Shown: one piece after another, positions 27,668 through 34,380 of the stretch
Layout: every line of letters starts with the position of its first letter
How positions within the stretch are numbered: position 1 is the first letter of the stretch
Assembly (NCBI GenBank): GCA_905235295.1
Contig: CAJOLF010000003.1
Coordinates: forward strand, 1 to 34,380
Source: an uncultured Ruminococcus sp.
GTDB taxonomy: Bacteria; Bacillota; Clostridia; Oscillospirales; Acutalibacteraceae
DNA length: 34,380 nucleotides
Direction: 5' to 3'
Made by a program: the position numbers and the translations under genes
Notes under the pieces: model-generated
Databases searched by the model: none
Seen by the model: only the letters and a program-made list of their open reading frames with translations
Told to the model about the DNA's origin: nothing

Positions 27668-28669
27668 TTAATTCTTTTTTGAAGCCTTGTGATTCTGCCA
27701 CATAACCCAAAGCGGACCAGCGATACAGATTGATGAATAACAACCTGAGATTACGCCGACCATCATCGGAAGAGCAAAGCCCTTTACCGAAGAGATATTG
27801 AATACCAACGCAACAATATATACAACAAGAATTGCCGAAAATGTTGTTACGGAGGTCATAATTGTTCTCTTTAGGGTCTTTGAGCAGCTTACGTTGAACA
27901 CTGTCGCAACATCTGTTCTTCTGCCCATAAGCCTTCTTTCCTCACGAATACGGTCGTAGATTACGATTGTATCGTTCAGTGAGTAACCGATAATCATAAG
28001 CACAACCGCGATAAAGTTGGAGTCAATAGGCATCTGGAAGATAACATACATAAAGTAAATCATCGCAACATCGTGGAAAAGGGCTACAAGAGCCATAACG
28101 CCCGCCGAAAGACCGCCGATTTTTTTGAATCGGATAGTTACGTAGATTACCATTAGTATGCTTGCGAGAGCAACCGCGGCAAGACACTTGAGCAGGAACA
28201 TAAATCCCATTGACGCGTCTACCGAGTTAGCCTCAAGACACACGAAGTTGTTTTCGGGATATTCAGCCTGAAGGTCCGCTTCAAGGTTCTTCTGAATTTC
28301 AGTCTCGATAGAATCGTTGCCCGAGAACTGTACCGAAACGTTGTTGCCTGTGTCGCCCATAAGGTCGGTTGAGAAAGAGGTTGTGATTTTATCGGTTGTT
28401 TTTGCCTGGATAAAATCATAAAGCTGGTTTTCGTCAACATCTCCCGAATAGCTGAAGGTAAGCGTCGCGCCGCCCGAAAACTGAATATCGAGCCTTGTTC
28501 CGAAGATGATGTTACATACAATACCGATTAAAATAATCGCAAGAGAAATACCGAAAAATACTTTCCTTGTTTCAAAAAAGTGAATAATCCTTTTGCCGTT
28601 GTTATACTTTTCGCTGATTTCCTGTTCTGTCAGAGGAGCGTCTGCCTTAGTTTTAACATTATTTGCCAT
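27668..28669 (-). CDS. secF: Protein translocase subunit SecF
   Basis: Start chosen at MANNVKTK; DIQFSGGATLTF; GYSLNDTIVIYDRIREERR. Confidence 0.95.
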   Translation of the reverse strand: MANNVKTKADAPLTEQEISEKYNNGKRIIHFFETRKVFFGISLAIILIGIVCNIIFGTRLDIQFSGGATLTFSYSGDVDENQLYDFIQAKTTDKITTSFSTDLMGDTGNNVSVQFSGNDSIETEIQKNLEADLQAEYPENNFVCLEANSVDASMGFMFLLKCLAAVALASILMVIYVTIRFKKIGGLSAGVMALVALFHDVAMIYFMYVIFQMPIDSNFIAVVLMIIGYSLNDTIVIYDRIREERRLMGRRTDVATVFNVSCSKTLKRTIMTSVTTFSAILVVYIVALVFNISSVKGFALPMMVGVISGCYSSICIAGPLWVMWQNHKASKKN

Positions 28670-30068
28670 CCTTAGCACCTCCAAACAACCATTTCTTGCG
28701 AAGCGGCTTTATTCCCGCTACGCTTCTGAGCATAAGTCTTGAACAGAGTACGCCCATGATGAAGTTGGCGATTACACCGACAAGGAGTGTATAACCGAAG
28801 GAGTAGATTGTACCGGTTGTTGATTCGCCGAAGATAAACGAAAGAATATTTGACGGACCGAATACAAGCATCAAAATGATAGATACAATAACTACGGTCA
28901 TATTACCGTCGATAATAGCGGTCAGGGAGTTCTTGGTACCCTTGTCAATAGCGCTGTCAAGGGTTCTGCCCGACGCCAATTCTTCCTTGATACGCTCAGC
29001 CGTGATAACGTTACAGTCAACGCCCATACCTATTGAAAGGATAAGTCCGGCGATACCGGGAAGCGTCATTGTGAATGACGGAATAGCGTTGAAGTAGCCG
29101 GAAACGGCAGCGATTGAAAGTCCCATCTGACCGGTAAGAGCGATAATCGCGATAAAGCCGGGCAAACGGTAGAAGATAAGCATAATCAGCGCGATTAAGA
29201 TGAAGGCGATTACGCCCGCGTAAGCCATAGCGGTGAGCGAGTTTGCGCCGAGAGTCGGGCTGATGTTGCCGTAGTTAGAAGTTTCAAGCTGGAACGGAAG
29301 CGCGCCCGCGTTGATTTTCTCGGCGAGTTGGTTTGCCTCCTGAGCAGTAAATTTGCCTGAGATTTGAGCCTTACCGTCGGAGATTACCGCCTGTACGGTC
29401 GGAGCGGAAAGCATAATATCGTCCATCCAAATTGATACTGTCTGGTTAAGATATGTTTGCGTAATCTCGGCAAATGTCTTTGCGCCCTCATCAGTCAGCT
29501 CAAGGCTTACAATATACTGCGCCGTGCCGTCGTTTTGATTGATATATCCCGCCTGCGCGCTAGCTACAGAGGAACCGTCCATAAGAATGGTCTCCGTTTC
29601 GCCGGTAGGAGTCTTATATACATATTCTCCGTCCGAGCCAACGTCAGTTTTCTCGTAAGAATTTCCGGGTCTGAATGTAAGCTGGGCTGTTGACGAAATT
29701 TCTTCGATAGCCTCAACCGCGTTAAATTCTTTTTCGTCTGACTTCCACGGGAAGCGAACAATGATTCTGTCGCTGTTTCTGTCAGCATACAGCTCATAAT
29801 CGGTAATGCCCTGTGAAACCATACGAAGCTCAATAATTGATTTTGCAGATTCAAGCTGCTCATCGGTAGCGTCGTATCCGTTGGCAGGCTTAAACGTCGC
29901 CTCTACGCCGCCCCTGATGTCAATTCCCCATCGAATATCGCCGATGCCTTTTAATACTGTATTTTTGTTGTCACCCGTATAGTAGGATACTCCGAAAATC
30001 GCAGTAAACGAAAAGGCAAGTATCAGCAAAGCAACAATGAAGAACACAGGCTTTGGTACTCTTTTCAT
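28659..30068 (-). CDS. secD: Protein translocase subunit SecD
   Basis: 469 aa; GIDIRGGVEATFKP; LSIGMGVDCNVITAERIKEELASGRTL. Confidence 0.95.
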   Translation of the reverse strand: MKRVPKPVFFIVALLILAFSFTAIFGVSYYTGDNKNTVLKGIGDIRWGIDIRGGVEATFKPANGYDATDEQLESAKSIIELRMVSQGITDYELYADRNSDRIIVRFPWKSDEKEFNAVEAIEEISSTAQLTFRPGNSYEKTDVGSDGEYVYKTPTGETETILMDGSSVASAQAGYINQNDGTAQYIVSLELTDEGAKTFAEITQTYLNQTVSIWMDDIMLSAPTVQAVISDGKAQISGKFTAQEANQLAEKINAGALPFQLETSNYGNISPTLGANSLTAMAYAGVIAFILIALIMLIFYRLPGFIAIIALTGQMGLSIAAVSGYFNAIPSFTMTLPGIAGLILSIGMGVDCNVITAERIKEELASGRTLDSAIDKGTKNSLTAIIDGNMTVVIVSIILMLVFGPSNILSFIFGESTTGTIYSFGYTLLVGVIANFIMGVLCSRLMLRSVAGIKPLRKKWLFGGAKDGK

Positions 30069-30111
30069 GCCTTTAAAACCTCCGTATAATAATTGTCCGC
30101 AGCATACAAAA

Positions 30112-30157
30112 AATAACTCTGTTAAGGGTGCATACTTACAGACGTAACAGAGTTATT
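30112..30157 (-). terminator. 13-bp perfect inverted repeat with T-run; terminator of the aminotransferase gene or secD leader element
   Basis: AATAACTCTGTTA (30112-30124) / TAACAGAGTTATT (30145-30157), 20-nt loop, followed on the minus strand by TTTT-type tract. Confidence 0.6.
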
Positions 30158-30261
30158 ATATGATTTTTTCGCTAAATTGTCAATGGATTAGTAAATATTT
30201 GATAAAAAAATCTGTATCTTTATAAGATTTGCACAAGAAATACAGTTAAATATTTACAAAA

Positions 30262-31542
30262 TTACTTTTCAAGCAGCTTTTCGCAAGCCGCAAGCTTTGC
30301 GCATATACAGAAAATTTCCATAGCCGTTTCAAGCTCGTCATTGGGCGGGAAGGTCGGGGCGAGTCGGATATTTGAATCCTTCGGGTCTTTGCCGTAGGGG
30401 TATGTCGCGCCTGCGCCTGTGAGCACTACTCCCGCTTCCTTGCAGAGCTGCACAACGCGCTTTGCAGTGCCCTCGTAAACGTCTATGCTTACAAAATATC
30501 CGCCGTTGGGATTTGTCCAGCTGCCGATTCCGACAGGCTCAAGCTCGTTTTTGAGTGTATTTAGCACAATCTCAAACTTGGGCTGAAGAATAGCCTTGTG
30601 CTTCTTCATGTGCTCAAGCATACCGTTGTAATTACCGAAGTATTTAACGTGGCGCAGCATATTCATCTTATCGTAGCTGATAATCTCGTACTGATAACGC
30701 TCCTTAAACACCTTCATATTGTTCTTTGAAGCCGCCATCGCTGCAACACCCGCGCCCGGGAAGGTGATTTTTGAGGTTGAGCAGAAAATAATCGGCATAT
30801 CCTCGTTGCCCGTCTTTTTGCACTCGTCGTAAATATTGAGCAGCTTATCGGGTGTGTCGGTAATATCATGAATACAGTAGGCGTTGTCCCAGATAATACG
30901 GAAGTCCTTTGCGGCAGGCTTCAACGCGGCAAAGCGCCTTACGGTTTCGTCGCTGTAGGTGATGCCCTGAGGATTTGAGTATTTGGGAACGCACCAAATA
31001 CCCTTGATGCTGTCGTCGTTTTTGACAAGCTCCTCGACCATATCCATATCCGGACCGTTTTCTGTCATCGGAATGTTGATCATCTCAAAGCCGTAATAAC
31101 CCGTAATTCCGAAATGGCGGTCATAACCCGGTACAGGGCACAAAAACTTTCTGTTTTCTACCTTATACCACGGCTCGCAGCCCTCGACAATCGGCTTTGT
31201 CATCATACAGCTGATTGTATCGAACATCATATTGAGGCTTGAGCTTCCGCCCACAAATACCAAATCGCTGTCTACTCCCAAAATCTCGCCGAAAAGCTTG
31301 CGGCACTCGTAAATTCCGTCGAGGATACCGTAGTTGCGGATGTCTGCTCCGTCATCGCCTATAAACTCGGAATCGCTGTGAAAGACGTCAAGAATCCCGT
31401 TTGAAATGTCAAGCTGTTCCTTGCAGGGCTTGCCTCTCGCCATATTCAGGCTGAGTCCCCTTGCCTTTTCTTCTTCATATTTTTGTTTGAGACCTTGATA
31501 TTCGCGCTCAAGCTCAGAAGCGCTGCAATTTAAGTAGTTCAT
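30262..31542 (-). CDS. Class I/II aminotransferase (MocR-like/AspT-type aspartate aminotransferase)
   Basis: Start chosen at MNYLNCS (SD aaggagag); FVGGSSSLNMMFDTIS; KYSNPQGITYSDETVRR; STSKITFPGAGVAAMAASK. Confidence 0.85.
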   Translation of the reverse strand: MNYLNCSASELEREYQGLKQKYEEEKARGLSLNMARGKPCKEQLDISNGILDVFHSDSEFIGDDGADIRNYGILDGIYECRKLFGEILGVDSDLVFVGGSSSLNMMFDTISCMMTKPIVEGCEPWYKVENRKFLCPVPGYDRHFGITGYYGFEMINIPMTENGPDMDMVEELVKNDDSIKGIWCVPKYSNPQGITYSDETVRRFAALKPAAKDFRIIWDNAYCIHDITDTPDKLLNIYDECKKTGNEDMPIIFCSTSKITFPGAGVAAMAASKNNMKVFKERYQYEIISYDKMNMLRHVKYFGNYNGMLEHMKKHKAILQPKFEIVLNTLKNELEPVGIGSWTNPNGGYFVSIDVYEGTAKRVVQLCKEAGVVLTGAGATYPYGKDPKDSNIRLAPTFPPNDELETAMEIFCICAKLAACEKLLEK

Positions 31543-31577
31543 AGCTCTCTCCTTCATCACTCTGTCTGTTTCCAAAT

Positions 31578-31727
31578 CTATACTAAGTACCGGCAAAACA
31601 CTTTAACACCTATTGCATCTGATTATCATAGCTGCTTTCTCCGCCTTGCAAGGACGGCAACGCAGTTATGCGGAATTTAACACAACAGATGTTAAAGAAT
31701 TTTATTTAATAATAGTATTAGTATTAA
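31578..31727. repeat. Diverged MITE-like element, copy 2 (inverted relative to copy 1)
   Basis: 31642-31675 cgccttgcaaggacggcaacgcagttatgcggaa is the reverse complement of 27503-27536 with about 3 mismatches in 34; flanks tactaagtacc and tagtattagtatta resemble copy 1 ends. Confidence 0.5.
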
Positions 31728-31777
31728 ATAACCTTATTTATTTTAATACAACAGCTTGTAAAATGCAAGTCTTTTTT

Positions 31778-31903
31778 GGAAATCCTGCATTTACGGCAAT
31801 TTTGCAGATAAAAAAGTGCCGGTGGGCGCTCTCGCCCGCCTTTGGAAAGTTTTAACGCGCGGCAACGTTTATGTAACGGCGGGATCAAAATGCAGGAATT
31901 TCC
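31778..31903. repeat. Intergenic element bounded by a ~15-bp inverted repeat
   Basis: ggaaatcctgcattt (31778-31792) vs aaatgcaggaatttcc (31888-31903), inverted with a 1-nt indel; inner hairpin gggcg-ctct-cgccc. Confidence 0.4.
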
Positions 31904-31911
31904 TATACAGC

Positions 31912-31944
31912 AAAAAGGCTCGCCGCGCAAATGCTTGGCGAGTC
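31912..31944 (-). terminator. Rho-independent terminator downstream of the BY-kinase operon
   Basis: Minus strand GACTCGCC-aagcatttgcgc-GGCGAGCC-TTTTT. Confidence 0.7.
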
Positions 31945-32064
31945 TGTTGCAACTTTTGATATATTCTATTCAGTTTTTCGCAAATTGTCATTAAGTTCGC
32001 CTTGATAAAATCAAATGCGAAAATCGCGCGCTCAGCCGTCAGGCTTGATTTATTCAGCGGCAGC

Positions 32065-32781
32065 TTAATAGTACTGATAGTAGTAATATCCGCGTCTGGA
32101 GCGCTTTTTGGCGGATTCACAGCCAACCTTGACAAAGCCGAGAATATCAGCGTCCGCAAGCTTCATACTGTCGATGATGTTTTGTACATCGCCGTGAGTT
32201 GTGGAACGCTCACGCAAAACAACTACAAATCCCGCAACCAAATCTTTAAGCAGCAGCGCGTCGGCAACAACGCCTATGGGCGGAGTATCAAAGATGATAT
32301 AATCATATTCATCATTCAGCCTCTTGATAAGGTCAACAAACCTTGAGGAGCACAAAAGCTCTGACGGGTTCGGCGGAATTGTACCCGACGGAAGAATGTC
32401 GAGATTCGGCAGCACGTTCCGTTGCACTACATCCTCAAAATCTACCATTTTACCGATAACGTTTGACAATCCTGCGATGTTTTCTACCTTGAAAATATTG
32501 TGGATGTTCGGACGGCGAAGGTCGCAGTCTAACAGCAGTACGCGCTTATCCATCTTTGAGAAGGAAATTGCGAGGTTCGCTGAAACCGTACTTTTTCCCT
32601 CTCCCTTGGAGTAGCTTGTTACCGCAAAAATCTTATCATCATCCGCGGAGAGTGAAAACATAATGTTTGATCTCGCGGCCTTGTAGGATTCTACAATCGC
32701 GAATTTGCTTTTGTCGGAGATAGTCTCGGTGCGCATTTCCGAGTTATTTTTTTTATTTTTCTTGCCTAATTTAATTTTCAA
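32065..32781 (-). CDS. CpsD/CapB-type BY-kinase (bacterial tyrosine kinase)
   Basis: 238 aa; SYSKGEGKSTVSANLAISFSKMDKRVLLLDCDLRRPNIH; Tyr-rich tail RRGYYYYQYY. Confidence 0.93.
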   Translation of the reverse strand: MKIKLGKKNKKNNSEMRTETISDKSKFAIVESYKAARSNIMFSLSADDDKIFAVTSYSKGEGKSTVSANLAISFSKMDKRVLLLDCDLRRPNIHNIFKVENIAGLSNVIGKMVDFEDVVQRNVLPNLDILPSGTIPPNPSELLCSSRFVDLIKRLNDEYDYIIFDTPPIGVVADALLLKDLVAGFVVVLRERSTTHGDVQNIIDSMKLADADILGFVKVGCESAKKRSRRGYYYYQYY

Positions 32782-32796
32782 TTTCCGTCACCTGCC

Positions 32797-33507
32797 TTAA
32801 CTTTCAAAGTCGGGGATTTCGGCAAATACCGGAATCTTGTAAATCTCGGAGAGATCCTCGTCGGGCTTAATTGTTGTGTCAATAAGCTCGAGCAATACCG
32901 CGATTACACACGCGATAGCCAAACCGACAAAGGCGCCGATAAGAGTATTTTTCATAGTATTAGGAGAATAAGGAGAAGTCGGCTCCTTGGCTGCTCTTAT
33001 AACACCGATTTGTCCGTAATCAAAGTTATTGTGATAAACGGTCATACACTGCTCACTTATCTGATTTGCGACGTTCGCGCATTTTTGCGGGTCACTGCCA
33101 TCAACGGTGATTGTTATGTAAAAAGAGTTTTCGTTAACCGAAATATTGACGCTGCAACCGTCATACAGCGCGGTAATTTCGTCGGAGTTTTGGAAAAGGA
33201 TAACGCAGATTCCCGCAAGAGAGCTTGAACCGCTGATATCGGAGCTGAAAATCTTTTTCGCCTGCTGATTATTGCTCGAATTGTTGCTCTGATTCGCAGA
33301 GTCATTCGCTTTCTGAGCGTTGGCTTCCTCTGTGGCCTTGTTATAGTTTTGTACAAATATCATTGACGATGTGCTGTACATAGGGGTTATAAACAAACTG
33401 GTATACAGATAAAACATCAACCCCACTACAGCAGTCGAAACAAGAATAAACACGATTCTGTGCAAAAGAATTGCAAATAATTTTTGCAATGTGATTTTTC
33501 CCTGCAT
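32797..33507 (-). CDS. Wzz/CapA-type polysaccharide copolymerase / BY-kinase modulator
   Basis: 236 aa; two TM segments flanking an extracellular domain; EPTSPYSPNTMKNTLIGAFVGL; immediately upstream of the BY-kinase. Confidence 0.88.
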   Translation of the reverse strand: MQGKITLQKLFAILLHRIVFILVSTAVVGLMFYLYTSLFITPMYSTSSMIFVQNYNKATEEANAQKANDSANQSNNSSNNQQAKKIFSSDISGSSSLAGICVILFQNSDEITALYDGCSVNISVNENSFYITITVDGSDPQKCANVANQISEQCMTVYHNNFDYGQIGVIRAAKEPTSPYSPNTMKNTLIGAFVGLAIACVIAVLLELIDTTIKPDEDLSEIYKIPVFAEIPDFES

Positions 33508-33533
33508 TGTAAATCTCCTTTATTCATTATTAA

Positions 33534-33566
33534 GGCAAACATCTCAAATTGTGATGTTTTATTGCC
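33534..33566 (-). promoter_or_regulatory. Inverted repeat in the leader/promoter region of the Wzz-BY-kinase unit
   Basis: ggcaAACATC (33534-33543) / GATGTTttattgcc (33553-33566), just upstream of the SD and start at 33507. Confidence 0.35.
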
Positions 33567-33647
33567 TAAAAGAATACTTCACTTTATTATATTACACTGT
33601 TGCGGAATTTTTATTCTTTAATAGAATTATGTCGATAAAGAATAGAA

Positions 33648-33677
33648 AAAATAAAGGAAGCGACGCTCCCTTTATTT
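33648..33677 (-). terminator. Terminator downstream of the decarboxylase beta-subunit gene
   Basis: aaaataaaggaagcgacgctccctttattt: long self-complementary stem ending in A/T tracts. Confidence 0.65.
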
Positions 33678-33692
33678 AGAAATATGCGAGTT

Positions 33693-34380
33693 TTATCCGA
33701 CAACATTCATAAGAACGCCCGCGGCAACCGCCGAGCCGATAACTCCGGCTACGTTTGGTCCCATAGCGTGCATCAAAAGGAAGTTGCCGGGATTCTCCTG
33801 CTGACCGACCTTTTGAGAAACTCTTGCCGCCATAGGAACAGCGGAAACTCCTGCCGAGCCGATAAGCGGGTTGATTTTTCCTCCCGTGAACTTATACATA
33901 AGCTTTCCGAAGAGAAGACCAAATGCCGTGCCCATACAGAAAGCGATAAGTCCGAGGACAATGATTTTGATTGTGTCAAGTCTAAGGAAGTTTGTGCCGG
34001 AGGCAGTGGCGCCGACCGTTGTACCGAGGAAAATTGTGATAATATTCATAAGCTCGTTCTGAGCTGCCTTGGCAATACGGTCAACAACGCCCGATTCCTT
34101 AAACAGATTGCCGAGCATCAGCATTCCGACAAGCGGAGCCGCGTCAGGCAGTAAGATTGCAATAATAATTACAACGATAATCGGGAACAAAATCTTTTCG
34201 AGCTTTGATACGGGTCTGAGCTGCTCCATTACTACCGAACGCTCCTTTTTGGTTGTGAGGAGCTTCATAATGGGCGGCTGGATAATCGGCACAAGCGCCA
34301 TATACGAATACGCCGCTATCGCGATTGAGCCGAGCAGGTGAGGCGCAAGCTTTGTAGTTACGTAAATCGCGGTGGGACCG
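33693..34380 (-). CDS. Sodium ion-translocating decarboxylase beta subunit (OadB/GcdB/MmdB family), 5' end beyond the window
   Basis: Listed ORF 33693-34301; frame stays open to 34380 ([36 protein letters not shown]); [55 protein letters not shown]. Confidence 0.92.
   Translation of the reverse strand, partial: GPTAIYVTTKLAPHLLGSIAIAAYSYMALVPIIQPPIMKLLTTKKERSVVMEQLRPVSKLEKILFPIIVVIIIAILLPDAAPLVGMLMLGNLFKESGVVDRIAKAAQNELMNIITIFLGTTVGATASGTNFLRLDTIKIIVLGLIAFCMGTAFGLLFGKLMYKFTGGKINPLIGSAGVSAVPMAARVSQKVGQQENPGNFLLMHAMGPNVAGVIGSAVAAGVLMNVVG

Noticed and set aside
31613-31855. Short plus-strand ORF (80 aa) in the 31.6-31.9 kb intergenic stretch
   Set aside because: Translates the inverted-repeat elements; no SD or domain support.
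33684-34154. 156-aa plus-strand ORF opposite the decarboxylase beta subunit
   Set aside because: Antisense to a strongly conserved gene; composition (Arg/Asn/His/Cys rich) fits a shadow ORF.
1-34380. CRISPR array, phage-defence island, tRNA/rRNA or classical riboswitch
   Set aside because: No spaced repeat array, no recognisable defence genes and no tRNA-like or T-box-like structure seen on either strand by eye.

Overview
This window looks like chromosomal DNA from a low-to-mid GC, spore-forming Firmicute, probably a Clostridia/Ruminococcus-type organism (inference from gene content and order). Nearly every gene is on the minus strand. From low to high coordinates it holds: a yabR/divIC/yabQ/yabP/rqcP/HU/mazG/spoVB sporulation-division block; a small zinc-ribbon gene; hemZ, an MBL hydrolase, dtd, relA/spoT, recJ and recN; argR, nadK, tlyA, dxs, ispA, xseB, whiA, rapZ, murB and hprK; a gerA-gerB-gerC-like spore germination operon with an unusually short GerC; a divergent plus-strand DUF421 + DUF4363 pair; secF/secD; an aminotransferase; a two-gene BY-kinase/modulator unit; and the start-truncated beta subunit of a sodium-pumping decarboxylase. 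I saw no tRNA, rRNA, CRISPR, phage or transposase genes. Most of the window is conserved housekeeping. The points most worth a second look are: (i) a long hairpin that buries the yabP Shine-Dalgarno, with a sigma-E-like promoter in its upstream arm; (ii) the ger operon with a C-terminally lacking GerC, next to a DUF421/DUF4363 pair that has a sigma-G-like promoter; (iii) two related MITE-like palindromic intergenic elements. All functional readings are inference from the sequence alone; no searches were run.
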